A stretch of DNA of 64,000 nt from assembly GCA_963728785.1 (NCBI GenBank), contig CAVSKV010000002.1, positions 992,001 through 1,056,000 of the forward strand, read 5' to 3'. Shown here in pieces: positions 43,301 through 51,712 of this stretch. The notes below the pieces were generated by a model, which was not told the origin of the DNA, searched no databases, and saw nothing but the letters and a program-made list of their open reading frames with translations. The DNA is from JAGWRI01 sp963728785 (GTDB lineage Bacteria > Gemmatimonadota > Gemmatimonadetes > Gemmatimonadales > Gemmatimonadaceae). Numbering within the stretch: the first letter of the stretch is position 1; each line of letters opens with the position of its first letter. Both the position numbers and the translations under genes were made by a program.

Positions 43301-43965
43301 CCCACGTAGACGTAGCTGAGACCGCGTTCTTGCGCGCGGTTCACAGCGATCACGCCGGCCACGACTTCCACCGCACCAGGCACCAAGTTCGCGCGAAAAT
43401 CGGCGAGCACGGTGGCAGCGTCGGCTCCGGCTTTACGCGCCGCCTCCCCGGAAAAGACAGCCATGGCCATGCCGCATACGGTGAACACCGCGCCGCGCGC
43501 ATGCAGCGCGGCCAGGGTGCTGCTGTTCGGGCGCGCGTCGTCGGGGGCGCCGGCGACTGTGTTGCGCACTGCTGGCGCCTTGGTGGCCGGATCGACGTAA
43601 TCGATCAGTTCCCCGAGCCGGTACTTGCTCCACATCGCGTCGTTGAGGCCCATCGTGAACCCCAAGTGCCTGAATGAGACAACGGCGTTGACTTCGGCCT
43701 CGGTCAAGCCGTAGCCCTCCCTGTTCGCGTTGAGGAAGTTGCGGGCGAATGCCGCGCCCTGCGCTGCCTTGTCGGCGCTGAGCACGTCGTAGATCTGCCG
43801 GTGTTTGCCGGTGAGCGCATCGAGCCAGTGATCGGGGTCGGCTCCGGCCGGGCGGAGGGCGCGCTCGGCACGCGCCATGGCGGGCAGGCCGGCGGCGAGG
43901 GCAGCCGTGCCCGCAGCGACGCGAGCCAGGAATCCTCGGCGGGGAAGGAGCGGGGACGATGTCAT
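43297..43965 (-). CDS. Tat-exported DsrE-like protein
   Basis: 222 residues. Tat signal PRRGFLARVAAGTAALAAGL, then a DsrE/F-type alpha/beta domain (HRQIYDVLSADKAAQGAAF, VVSFRHLGFTMGLND, VFTVCGMAMAVFSG) with a single conserved Cys in VFTVCGM. DsrE-type domains handle sulfur or thiols; the family of exported members is poorly known. It is translationally coupled to dinB downstream and to the lipoprotein upstream (both 4-bp overlaps). Role unknown. Confidence 0.8.
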   Translation of the reverse strand: MTSSPLLPRRGFLARVAAGTAALAAGLPAMARAERALRPAGADPDHWLDALTGKHRQIYDVLSADKAAQGAAFARNFLNANREGYGLTEAEVNAVVSFRHLGFTMGLNDAMWSKYRLGELIDYVDPATKAPAVRNTVAGAPDDARPNSSTLAALHARGAVFTVCGMAMAVFSGEAARKAGADAATVLADFRANLVPGAVEVVAGVIAVNRAQERGLSYVYVG

Positions 43966-44387
43966 TGCCTGACCTCCGGGGACTGGGGAACCGTAGTAAC
44001 GGTTAGATGCCGGCTGTCGCCGGTCCGCTCGACCCGCACCGCGTGTCCCCGCGCCGGAGCGGCATCGGTACTGTCGAGACGCGTGACCACCAGCGCCCTG
44101 CCGGAGTCGGCGGCGGTGATCACCGCCGAGCCGGCCCCCTGTTTGACGAGGAGGTCGGCTGGGGTAGCCAGGAGCAGCGAACTGTCGGGCCGGATGGCAA
44201 CGATCCCGGAGTGAATGTCGATTTCGAGCGATCCCTTGATGGTGACCGTAAATCGGACCCGCGCCGCGGCATTGCCGGCAGCGGCCACGTGGACGCCGAA
44301 TTCGTTTGCGGGCCTCGGTGGTTGGCCACGGCAGGCGGCGATGACGAGGAAAGCGATCGTTGGCACAGCACGGCAGGTGTAGCGCAT
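43962..44387 (-). CDS. Small lipoprotein of unknown function
   Basis: 141 residues from ATG at 44387 (MRYTCRAVPTIAFLVIAACRG). The lipobox LVIAAC gives Cys19 as the anchor. The mature part looks like one beta-sandwich (VHVAAAGNAAARVRFTVTIKG, LEIDIHSGIVAIRPDSSLLLATP). Family not recognised. It is first in an operon with the DsrE-like gene and dinB, and is divergent from the GntR regulator, whose candidate operator lies in the 185-bp gap between them. Confidence 0.7.
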   Translation of the reverse strand: MRYTCRAVPTIAFLVIAACRGQPPRPANEFGVHVAAAGNAAARVRFTVTIKGSLEIDIHSGIVAIRPDSSLLLATPADLLVKQGAGSAVITAADSGRALVVTRLDSTDAAPARGHAVRVERTGDSRHLTVTTVPQSPEVRQ

Positions 44388-44482
44388 AGTCTCAAGATGG
44401 GCCCGCGGGCGATGGTATGCCACCGCAACGGAAGCCGCGGAATCGTCGACAATTGCATCCAATGTTGCACGCACTTATGGCG

Positions 44483-44542
44483 GACATTTTGCTGTCAATG
44501 TCAGTCGCGGGACTCCGCGAGGGACTCGGGATGGCATATATT
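44483..44542 (+). promoter_or_regulatory. Candidate operator and -10 element between the lipoprotein and GntR genes
   Basis: GACATT-N8-AATGTC is a perfect 6-bp-arm inverted repeat at 44483-44502. TATATT at 44537-44542 is a good -10 match, 31 bases before the GntR ATG, but no good -35 sits at the right distance. The palindrome may be the binding site of the adjacent regulator. The region is visibly richer in A/T than its flanks. Confidence 0.4.
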
Positions 44543-44572
44543 TGTGGCGGTTCCCTAGCCCCACGGCGGTCC

Positions 44573-45319
44573 ATGCCCCCCCGAAAGACCTCTTCCCGCA
44601 GTTCACGCGTCAAGACTGTGCGCGGCGCGGTGGCCCACGGCTCGCGGCCCGAGCAGGTCTACACCCGGCTGCGCGACCTGATCGTCCAGGGGCTCGTCGC
44701 CCCCGGCAGCCGCATCGTTGAAACGGAGATCGCCAGCCGGCTGGGGGTGAGCCGTACGCCGGTGCGCGAAGCGCTACAGCGGCTTCAGCAGGAGGGCTAC
44801 GTGACGGGCGCGCCGGGAGCGCAGCAGTCGCGCCTCACGGTGGCCCCATTGACCCGCGACGACGTGCACGAGCTGCTCGACCTCGTGGGGGCTCTCGAGG
44901 GCCTGGGCGCCCGCCGTGCCGCCCAACTCGACCCGGAGGCGCGGAAGCCGCTGACCCGGGACCTGCGCGCATTGAACGCCGAGTTCCTCAAGGCGGGCCG
45001 GGCCGTCCCAGTGGACCACAGCCGTTTATACGACGCCGATGAACGTTTTCACCGCTGCGTGGTACAAGCAGGGGAAGGCCCGCGGCTCATCGCCTTGCAC
45101 GACGCGGCCAAACCACAGGCGGAGCGATATATCCGGATGTACATCAGCATGCTGACCGGGGACATTCGATCTTCGGTCGAGGAGCACGACGCGATCATTG
45201 CTGCCATCGATGACGGGCGGCCGGATGTCGCGCAGCGCGCTGTGGAAACCAATTGGCGCCACGCCGCCGATCGGTTGGCCAACGTGATTCAGATGGTCGG
45301 TGAACGCGGCAGCTGGTAA
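44573..45319 (+). CDS. GntR-family transcription regulator, FadR/FCD subgroup
   Basis: 248 residues from ATG at 44573 (MPPRKTSSRSSRV); the frame extends to 44417 but overlaps the control region. Winged helix at about 30-95: VYTRLRDLIVQGLVAPGSRI, ETEIASRLGVSRTPVREALQRLQQEGYV. FCD effector domain follows: DDVHELLDLVGALEGLGARR, DADERFHRCVVQA, and VEEHDAIIAAIDDGRPDVAQ with the His residues that bind metal or carboxylates. Such regulators respond to small organic acids. It does not sit next to an obvious catabolic operon. Confidence 0.93.
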   Translation: MPPRKTSSRSSRVKTVRGAVAHGSRPEQVYTRLRDLIVQGLVAPGSRIVETEIASRLGVSRTPVREALQRLQQEGYVTGAPGAQQSRLTVAPLTRDDVHELLDLVGALEGLGARRAAQLDPEARKPLTRDLRALNAEFLKAGRAVPVDHSRLYDADERFHRCVVQAGEGPRLIALHDAAKPQAERYIRMYISMLTGDIRSSVEEHDAIIAAIDDGRPDVAQRAVETNWRHAADRLANVIQMVGERGSW

Positions 45320-45329
45320 CCCCAAACCA

Positions 45330-45342
45330 CCCCCAAGGGGGG
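45330..45342 (+). promoter_or_regulatory. Ribosome binding site of the lipoprotein gene within a C5/G6 complementary stretch
   Basis: CCCCC at 45330-45334 is complementary to GGGGGG at 45337-45342, which is the likely ribosome binding site 8 bases before the ATG at 45351. Folding would mask it. It could also help end the GntR transcript, as a short CTTTA follows. Confidence 0.35.
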
Positions 45343-45350
45343 CTTTACCC

Positions 45351-46262
45351 ATGAAAAGACTTGCTCTTGCAGTACTCCTCATCCCCGCGCTGTTCGCTTG
45401 CGATACCAAGGCCAAGCAGCAGCTCGTGGAGCTGGCAAAGGCGGATTCGCTGCGCCAGGACTCACTCCTCAACGTGAAGAACCAGCTGCTCAACGACATG
45501 CTGGTTTCGACGCAGTTCGTGAACGATATCAACGCCGAGATCGCCAAGGCACGTAGCCTCCCCAAGACAAAGACGGCGACGGCCCTCGCCACGCCCGCCG
45601 AGGCCGCCAAGATCAAGGAGGACCGCCAGGACGTGATCAACAAGATCCACACCCTCGTCGAGCGGCTCGATGCCACCGACGCACGGCTCCGGCAGGTGCG
45701 GCTCCAGGCGGCCTCGCTGTCCAAGCATGACTCCACGCTGATGCTGCAGGTCGCGCAGTACGAGCAGACGATCACCGATTTCCGGCAGACGGTGGAGCAG
45801 CAGAAGAAGGAGTTCCAGGCGATCGTCGATTCGCAGAACGTGCAAATCGCGTCGCTCAAAGGCCGCGTGGACACACTCACGTCGGTCAAGGCGGCGCTCA
45901 CCGACACGGTCAGCGATCTCACGCGCCAGAAGAACACCGCCTACTACGTAGCCGGGACGCGTGACGACCTGGTGAAGATGGGGGTGCTCGTGGAAGAAGG
46001 CCGCAGATCGTTCTGGCTGGTGGGCAACCGGCCCGTAGCGCCGGCGCTCTCGCTCGACCCCACGGCGTTCACGCGTATCGACCTCACCAAGGACACCAGT
46101 ATCACGCTGCCGGAAGGTGAATACCTCATCTTCACGCGCCAGGACCCACAGTACATGACGGCGTTCGAGACGCGGGACAACAAGATCGTCGGCGGGCTCC
46201 GCATCACGTCGCCGGCGAAGTTCTGGGCTGCTTCCAAGTTCCTGATTCTGATGAAGCACTAA
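45351..46262 (+). CDS. Coiled-coil lipoprotein of unknown function
   Basis: 303 residues from ATG at 45351. The lipobox LFAC gives Cys17. A long heptad region covers about residues 20-205 (QLVELAKADSLRQDSLLNVK, VARYEQT-like VAQYEQTITDFRQTVEQQKK), and a C-terminal beta-rich domain starts at NTAYYVAGTRDDLVKMGVLV and ends FLILMKH. I know of similar architectures only as uncharacterised envelope lipoproteins. It ends with a strong terminator, so it is a monocistronic unit or the last gene after the GntR gene 32 bp upstream. Likely a structural or sensory envelope protein. Confidence 0.8.
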   Translation: MKRLALAVLLIPALFACDTKAKQQLVELAKADSLRQDSLLNVKNQLLNDMLVSTQFVNDINAEIAKARSLPKTKTATALATPAEAAKIKEDRQDVINKIHTLVERLDATDARLRQVRLQAASLSKHDSTLMLQVAQYEQTITDFRQTVEQQKKEFQAIVDSQNVQIASLKGRVDTLTSVKAALTDTVSDLTRQKNTAYYVAGTRDDLVKMGVLVEEGRRSFWLVGNRPVAPALSLDPTAFTRIDLTKDTSITLPEGEYLIFTRQDPQYMTAFETRDNKIVGGLRITSPAKFWAASKFLILMKH

Positions 46263-46274
46263 GAAACGTTCTGA

Positions 46275-46320
46275 GACGAGAGGCCGGGAGCGTAGTACGC
46301 TCCCGGCCTCTCGTCTTTCA
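46275..46320. terminator. Strong bidirectional terminator
   Basis: A perfect 18-bp stem (46275-46292 with 46298-46315, starting GACGAGAGGCCGGGAGCG) with a 5-nt loop is followed by TTTCA. It separates the lipoprotein gene from the convergent rsgA. Confidence 0.88.
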
Positions 46321-46336
46321 TCTGGTTGACGCCGAC

Positions 46337-47329
46337 CTACCACATGGGCTTCTCGCTGGCCAGTTCCTCGGAGAGCTTCAAGTAACTTCCATACCGCTCG
46401 GCGCTCACTTCGCCCCGTTCCACGGCGGCGCGCACGGCGCAATCGGGCTCCACTGCGTGCCGGCAATCAGCGAACCGGCATTGCTCGCGGTACGCCCGGA
46501 TCTCCGGAAAGCACAGATCCAGCCGCTCCACGGGCAGCTCCCACATGCCGACCTCGCGCAGCCCGGGCGTGTCGACCACGAACCCTCCCGCCGTCCCCGG
46601 CAGTGGGTGGAGCAGCGCCCCTACAGTGGTGTGACGCCCTTTGTTCACCGAGGGGCTGATCTCCCCCACCCGCAGGTTGAGCCCCGGAAAGAGCGCGTTG
46701 AGGAGCGACGATTTTCCGGTTCCGCTCGGTCCGGTGAGCACCGACGTGCGCCCGGCCAGGGCCATCCGCAGCACCTCCAGCCCGTCGCCGCGCTTGGCGC
46801 TCGTGAAATGCACGGGGTATCCGGCCCGCGGATAGTCGGCGAACTGCGCCTCGGCCACTTCGAGCCCCACCAGGTCCACCTTGTTCACCACGATGCGCGC
46901 CAGAAGCCCATTGGCTTCGGCGATGACGAGGAACCGGTCGAGCATGCGCGGATGCGGGTCAGGACGCGCCGCCGCGAACACGACCACGACTTGGTCGACG
47001 TTCGCTGCCATCACGCGCTCGCCGCGCGCTCCCCCGGGGGCGCGCCGAGCCAAGCGCGAGGTGCGTGGCAGGATCCCGGCGATCGCGTGAACCTGCCCGC
47101 GCTCGTCACGCTCCAGACGCACACGATCGCCCACGGCCAGTTTGACCGTCTCGCGCGACGCCGTCTCGGTGTCGCGCCGGATCGTGCCGCCGGCGCGACG
47201 CCCCACGTCAGCTTTCTTGAGTCGGCCGCGCAGCGACACCTCGTACACCGTTCCGTCGGCTGTGAGCACGCACCACACGCCCCCCGTGCCCTGCGTGACG
47301 GTGCCGAGCAGCACGTCGGAATCGATCAC
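46337..47329 (-). CDS. rsgA: Ribosome small subunit-dependent GTPase RsgA
   Basis: 330 residues from GTG at 47329, overlapping the previous stop (GTGA); the frame extends to 47368 but coupling favours this start. OB-fold N-terminus, then the circularly permuted GTPase order: NKVDLV (G4), GPSGTGKSSLLN (G1), DTPGLR (G3). A C-terminal zinc knuckle has C, C, H and C in CRFADCRHAVEPDC. RsgA checks the 30S subunit late in assembly. Between the OB fold and GTPase is an Arg-rich segment (RLARRAPGGARGER) suited to rRNA binding. Confidence 0.95.
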   Translation of the reverse strand: MIDSDVLLGTVTQGTGGVWCVLTADGTVYEVSLRGRLKKADVGRRAGGTIRRDTETASRETVKLAVGDRVRLERDERGQVHAIAGILPRTSRLARRAPGGARGERVMAANVDQVVVVFAAARPDPHPRMLDRFLVIAEANGLLARIVVNKVDLVGLEVAEAQFADYPRAGYPVHFTSAKRGDGLEVLRMALAGRTSVLTGPSGTGKSSLLNALFPGLNLRVGEISPSVNKGRHTTVGALLHPLPGTAGGFVVDTPGLREVGMWELPVERLDLCFPEIRAYREQCRFADCRHAVEPDCAVRAAVERGEVSAERYGSYLKLSEELASEKPMW

Positions 47330-47730
47330 GGCGACGCAGCGTCGTCGGCGCGCATCGCGTCCCACCATCGGTGGGCGGGGGCGCCGGCGGCGCGCGCGGC
47401 GATCCGCGCGTCGAGCATCTGCTTGACCTCGGCCAACGCCGTTGCCCCCACGGCGTCACGCGCCGCGCGCTCCGATTCGGCACGCACCACGAAGTCGGTC
47501 TCGAGGTGCCCCAGCGGCGATGCCGCGCCGATGCGCGCCCACTGGACGAACAGCAGATAGGCACCGAACGGGCAGCCCGGTTCACCCGTTTCGTCGGTCA
47601 CGATCTCGACGCTGTACGAGAAGCCGTCCGATCCTTCGAAAGCGGCAGGCCGGTCGTGCACCGCCATGTAGCCGCCGAGCGTATTGGCATCGCCCTTGGC
47701 GTGATCGGGGGGAAGGAACTGTCCGGCCAT
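47326..47730 (-). CDS. Hypothetical protein between proline dehydrogenase and rsgA genes
   Basis: 134 residues from ATG at 47730; a TTG at 47736 would overlap the proline dehydrogenase stop. No signal or membrane segment. N-terminal half beta-like with FSYSVEIVTDETGEPGCPFG, and LLFVQWARIGAASPLGHLET; the C-terminal half is helical (AARDAVGATALAEVKQMLDA). Family not recognised. Overlaps rsgA by four bases, so it is coupled to it. Confidence 0.65.
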   Translation of the reverse strand: MAGQFLPPDHAKGDANTLGGYMAVHDRPAAFEGSDGFSYSVEIVTDETGEPGCPFGAYLLFVQWARIGAASPLGHLETDFVVRAESERAARDAVGATALAEVKQMLDARIAARAAGAPAHRWWDAMRADDAASP

Positions 47731-47732
47731 GA

Positions 47733-48668
47733 TCAACGTCGGGAGCCAACCATCTCGCGCAAAACGTTACCCGTGATGAACGCCACGTTCGCCGGACGCT
47801 CGGCCAGCCGCCGCATGAGGTAAGGGTACCATTGCGTCCCGAACGGCACGTACACCCGCAGGCGGTATCCCTCGCGCACGAGCTGTTCCTGCAGGTCGCG
47901 CCGCACGCCGTACAGCATCTGGAACTCGAACCGGTCGGTGGCGATGCCCCGTTCGGCGACGAAGCGCTTGGCCTCGTTCACGAGCGCCGGATCGTGCGTG
48001 GCGATGGCTGGATAGGTCCCATGTTCGAGCAATGCGTGCATGCACTTCACGTAGTTGGCGTCGACGTCCTTCTTATCGGGGTACGCCACGGCTGGCGGTT
48101 CCTTGTACGCGCCCTTGCATATGCGCACGCGGCACTTGAGCTGCACCGCGCGATCGACGTCGGCCTGCGTGCGATACAGATAGCTCTGCAGCACGATGCC
48201 TACGTGCTGTGTGAAGCTCGGGTAGAACCGTTCCTCGAACAGGCGCAACGTCCGCTCGGTGTAGGCGCTCGACTCCATGTCGAGGCGCACGAAAGTGCCG
48301 TAACGCTGGGCGCGTTCGAGCACGTCGCGCAGGATCGACACGCACAGTTCTTCGGAGATGTCGAGCCCCATGGCCGTGAGCTTGAGCGACACGTTCGCGT
48401 CGAGCCGCGTCTCGTTGATGCGGTCGAGGACCGCCAGATACTCGTCGCGGGCGGCGCGCGCCTCGCGCTCGTTCGTCACGCTCTCACCGAGCAGGTCGAG
48501 CGAGGCCGAGATGCCCTTGGCGTTGAGGACACGTACCGCCTCGATCGCGTCGTCGAGCCGCTCGCCGGCCACGAAACGGCGGGCGAACGACTTGGCCAGG
48601 CGGTTCTTGCGCACGAACCGGAACACCCGCGGTTGGTTGGAGAGATACAACAGCGTGGAGCGGAACAT
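47733..48668 (-). CDS. Proline dehydrogenase (FAD)
   Basis: 311 residues, the usual size of monofunctional bacterial enzymes. Barrel motifs: SLDLLGESV, VSLKLTAMGLD, VRLDMESSAYTERT, QSYLYRTQADVD, RICKGAYKEP, FEFQMLYGVR, and VYVPFGTQWYPYLMRRLAERP at the FAD/substrate site. It oxidises proline to pyrroline-5-carboxylate and passes electrons to quinone. The second enzyme of the pathway is not in the window. Probably in one operon with the next two genes. Confidence 0.95.
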   Translation of the reverse strand: MFRSTLLYLSNQPRVFRFVRKNRLAKSFARRFVAGERLDDAIEAVRVLNAKGISASLDLLGESVTNEREARAARDEYLAVLDRINETRLDANVSLKLTAMGLDISEELCVSILRDVLERAQRYGTFVRLDMESSAYTERTLRLFEERFYPSFTQHVGIVLQSYLYRTQADVDRAVQLKCRVRICKGAYKEPPAVAYPDKKDVDANYVKCMHALLEHGTYPAIATHDPALVNEAKRFVAERGIATDRFEFQMLYGVRRDLQEQLVREGYRLRVYVPFGTQWYPYLMRRLAERPANVAFITGNVLREMVGSRR

Positions 48669-48700
48669 GCGACCTCAGAAAGTCGAAGGCATGGGACTAC

Positions 48701-48735
48701 CGGAAAACTAGACGGCCCGCGCCGGAGCGCGGGCC
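48701..48735 (-). terminator. Terminator after the M14 peptidase gene
   Basis: On the minus strand a perfect stem GGCCCGCG/CGCGGGCC (48714-48721 with 48728-48735) is followed by GTCTAGTTTTCC. Confidence 0.75.
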
Positions 48736-48742
48736 ATCGCCG

Positions 48743-50506
48743 TCAGTTCGCGGGACGGAGTGGCGCATTCACGGCGAACGGCTCGACGATGCGAAGCACG
48801 GGATAGGTCCGGCCGGGGCCGATCCACGGGTCCATCACGTTCCAGGTTGCGAATCCGTCGTCGCTTTCGGGCTCCAGCAAATACATGGCGAGGATGGCGA
48901 GGGGCTGGGCCTCCCGCACGACGTACGTGCCCGCGGGAAGGGTCACGGCCAGCGACGACCAGAGGCCCGCCAGGCGTTCTTCATGGTACCCTTGGAACTC
49001 GTTGGCATTGCGAACCACCGAATCGATAGCAAACCGCTCGGCTGCCACGTTCAGCGAATCCACCAATTGCTCCACGAATATGCCGTGCAGGCGGAGCCGC
49101 TCGACCAGTGCCTGCTGTTCGGGCCCGAAGGCATAGGCCACCGGCACCCTCCGCTCGAGGACGGGCTGGAAGCGATCGTACACCGGCATCCGCTCGGTGT
49201 GGAACTTGCCGATGCGCTTGTAGCCGCGGGTCACCCCCGGGAGCTTCTGGGTGCTGTCAGGCAGCTTCCCCAGATCCTCGAGAATGACGTCGGCGTAACT
49301 CGGGTGCTGCGTGATCTCGGAACGGAGAGCGATATATGGCGCGTTCGCGGGGGTGGTACCGGCAGCAATGGTCTTGCGGTCGGCCTCGTGCGCCACCCCC
49401 ACGATCTCGTCCTTGTTGGCAGCCAGCAGCGACAACAGTTCGCCCACGAACGCATAGGTGGACGCAATGCGGGTTCGGAACGGGTCATGCGAGTAGGCCT
49501 CGCTGAGCACCGCGATGCGGCCGCGAATGCCGTAGTAGTTGGTGCCGTAGCGCGGCCGCGAATCGTAGGTGTACCAGCCGCGCGGATGCCCATTCGGCGT
49601 TTCCACGTTGCCGTAGTCGAACGTCTGGATGCGCTCGCGCGCCAGCAGGTTGCGCCGCACAGCCGGCAGCAGAGTGTCCATCGTGAACGGTCCGGTGAAC
49701 TTGGCTGCGGGGCTGAGCGACGCAGCGTAGGTGAGCGCGTATCCGTGATAGGTGCCGTCGGTGGTGTGGAGGTCGACGAACACATCGGGGTCCCAGCGGT
49801 CGAACATGCGCAGCGAGGCTTGCGTTTCGGGAGCTTCGGCCTTCACGTAGTCGCGATTGAGGTCGAGGCGCTGCCCGTTGGCGCGTTGGCCGATCAACTC
49901 GGGGCCGTCCTGCGACGGTCGGTTCGTGGCCTGAGGGGCGAATTTCTCGTTACCGTCGGCATTGTAGATCGGCACCACCACGAGCACCAGCGAGTCGAGC
50001 ACGTTGGGGTTCTTGTCGGCGGTCAGCTCGCGCAGCATGGCGAGCATCGCTTCCTTGCCTTCCACTTCACCGGCGTGGATGTTCGCCTGCACGTAGACAA
50101 TCGGACGGTTGAGGCGTTTGGCCTCAGCAGCGCTGGTCACCAACGGGCGGGAAGCGACGACGTATGGGATCTCGCGGCCCTCGCTCGTCTTGCCGATGTC
50201 GCCCGTGGCAATCTGCTGGCTCTCCAGCGCCTTGAGCGAATCCACGAACGCCATCACGTCATCGTAGTGGGACGTTTCCGTGAAGTACGTCCGTTCGGCA
50301 CGCGTAAGCGGCCGCCGCGTGGAAAAGTCCGTGGGATAGATGGCATGGACGTTCACCAGCGCGACCCCCGCGTTGCCGCGAGCCGGGCGTTCGGTGCGCG
50401 GTCCGCCGCGCGGAGTGGGGCCGGCGGCGGGAGGGGCACCGCCGCCGCAGGAGGCAAGGAAGGCCGCGGCGAGCGGCCCAAGAACGCGAGAGTACGAACG
50501 GGCCAT
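48743..50506 (-). CDS. M14-family zinc carboxypeptidase, lipoprotein
   Basis: 587 residues from ATG at 50506. Lipobox LASC. The M14 site: HAGEVEGKE (His and Glu), IYNADGNEK, LNRDYVK, and DLHTTDGTYH with the third ligand His; the Glu of SEAYSH is the candidate base. A C-terminal part of about 250 residues has strand-rich sequence (TYVVREAQPLAILAMYLLEP). It removes C-terminal residues from peptides in the periplasm or at the surface. Located just downstream of the second CBM48 cassette, on the same strand, with an 81-bp gap. Confidence 0.9.
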   Translation of the reverse strand: MARSYSRVLGPLAAAFLASCGGGAPPAAGPTPRGGPRTERPARGNAGVALVNVHAIYPTDFSTRRPLTRAERTYFTETSHYDDVMAFVDSLKALESQQIATGDIGKTSEGREIPYVVASRPLVTSAAEAKRLNRPIVYVQANIHAGEVEGKEAMLAMLRELTADKNPNVLDSLVLVVVPIYNADGNEKFAPQATNRPSQDGPELIGQRANGQRLDLNRDYVKAEAPETQASLRMFDRWDPDVFVDLHTTDGTYHGYALTYAASLSPAAKFTGPFTMDTLLPAVRRNLLARERIQTFDYGNVETPNGHPRGWYTYDSRPRYGTNYYGIRGRIAVLSEAYSHDPFRTRIASTYAFVGELLSLLAANKDEIVGVAHEADRKTIAAGTTPANAPYIALRSEITQHPSYADVILEDLGKLPDSTQKLPGVTRGYKRIGKFHTERMPVYDRFQPVLERRVPVAYAFGPEQQALVERLRLHGIFVEQLVDSLNVAAERFAIDSVVRNANEFQGYHEERLAGLWSSLAVTLPAGTYVVREAQPLAILAMYLLEPESDDGFATWNVMDPWIGPGRTYPVLRIVEPFAVNAPLRPAN

Positions 50507-50587
50507 GATGCGTCTCACGGAACGGAGAAACGGGCTCAGGGACAGGGGAATTGTACCCTGTTCGCGTCGCTACGGTCTAGGGAGCGC

Positions 50588-51214
50588 TCAGGGCTCGGGG
50601 CGCGGCGCCGACGGGCCCCCACGCCGCAGGCTGGCGCCGCGCGCCCTGGTGGTGGCTGCAACTGCGGGGTCGGCCCCGCTCTCGATGTCCTGGCGGACGC
50701 GGCGCTGGTAGGTCGTGAAGTCGGCGTCGCGCAGTCCGCCGCGTTCCAGCATCACGACGGCCGAGGACGCCGTGACCGCGGGCACGCCGCGGGCGACGAG
50801 GTCGGTGAGCACCATGAGCGGCGTCGAGAGTTCGCGACCCAACCCCGATCGGCGCACCCGGGTGAGTTGGGCGGGGGCCACGCCGGCGTGGAGCGCGTGG
50901 GCGCCAGCCGTGATCTCGTCGGGACGGGAGCCGGTGCCCAGCGCGCCCCGGGCCACTCGCATTTCACCTGCCAGTGCGCGCACGGCGGCCACTATGTGTG
51001 GGCCGTCGGCGCGCTTGCCGGCGCCCTCGAGCGCCTTGCTGATCAGTACATCGGCGGGCAGCCTGGCGACGCGCGCCGAGTCGACGATGGCGAGCACGGC
51101 CAGGCGCGTGACCGGGTCGAGCGTCGAGTCGAGGCGCGCCAGTTGGTTGCGCTGTGGCGACGCCACTGTGGCGAGGCACAGCATCGCCAGCGCGCACCAC
51201 CGCCACCGGATCAA
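50588..51214 (-). CDS. Exported protein of unknown family, paralogue of the protein at 312-935
   Basis: 208 residues from a TTG at 51214 that overlaps the previous stop (TTGA); an ATG far upstream would lie inside the CBM48 gene. Signal peptide WCALAMLCLATVASPQ. The mature part matches the 312-935 protein (207 residues) in order and length: VDSARVARLP, KALEGAGKRA, TGSRPDEITAGAHALHAG, LMVLTDLVARGVP, RVRQDIESGADPA. Family unknown to me. Two copies, each after a CBM48 gene, show that the association is not chance. Likely a periplasmic helical protein. Confidence 0.75.
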   Translation of the reverse strand: MIRWRWCALAMLCLATVASPQRNQLARLDSTLDPVTRLAVLAIVDSARVARLPADVLISKALEGAGKRADGPHIVAAVRALAGEMRVARGALGTGSRPDEITAGAHALHAGVAPAQLTRVRRSGLGRELSTPLMVLTDLVARGVPAVTASSAVVMLERGGLRDADFTTYQRRVRQDIESGADPAVAATTRARGASLRRGGPSAPRPEP

Positions 51215-51711
51215 GGTGTGTTGTCGACGACCAAGGCCGAGTTGGGCAGTCCGAAATCTTCGTCGGCCACTCGGGGCGCAGCGGGATCGGGAACCCACAG
51301 GGAGTCGTCTACCAGGAAGGCATAGCGATGGTGCCCCGGGGGGATGGGCGCGGTGAGGGACCACACGCCGCCACCGTGGTTCGCGGCAGCATAGGCGGCA
51401 TGGCGAACATCCCAGCCATTGAAGTCACCGACGACCTGCACGGTCTTGGCGTCGGGAGCGACGAGCACGAACTGCACCGATTGCCCCTCGGCCCGCGGCG
51501 CGGAGGGAAGCACGGCCGCTGCGAGCACGCCAGCGGCGACGGCGGCGAACGCCGACCACACCCGCCAGCGGGGCATGAACGGCGTGATGATGCGCAGCGG
51601 CTGGCGGGCCACCGCACGAACGGCGCGCATGACACGGGTATCGAACGACGGGTCGTACGGCACGGGGCGGCGCAGATGCGTCACCATCTCCTCGAACCGG
51701 GACCGCTTCAT
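51211..51711 (-). CDS. Membrane anti-sigma-like protein with periplasmic CBM48/AMPK-type glycogen-binding domain
   Basis: 166 residues from ATG at 51711; a GTG at 51720 would overlap the sigma stop by eight bases. A cytoplasmic N-terminus of about 45 residues (MKRSRFEEMVTHLRRPVPYD) precedes one membrane helix (WSAFAAVAAGVLAAAVL), then a CBM48 domain: VQVVGDFNGWDV, RYAFLVDDSLWVPDP, FGLPNSALVV. The AMPK beta Trp100, Trp133 and Asn150 positions are kept, the Lys126 position is Ala. The placement directly after an ECF sigma gene suggests a membrane anti-sigma, although no zinc motif is present and the sigma-binding part is short. Glucan sensing is inferred. Confidence 0.8.
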   Translation of the reverse strand: MKRSRFEEMVTHLRRPVPYDPSFDTRVMRAVRAVARQPLRIITPFMPRWRVWSAFAAVAAGVLAAAVLPSAPRAEGQSVQFVLVAPDAKTVQVVGDFNGWDVRHAAYAAANHGGGVWSLTAPIPPGHHRYAFLVDDSLWVPDPAAPRVADEDFGLPNSALVVDNTP

Positions 51712-51712
51712 C

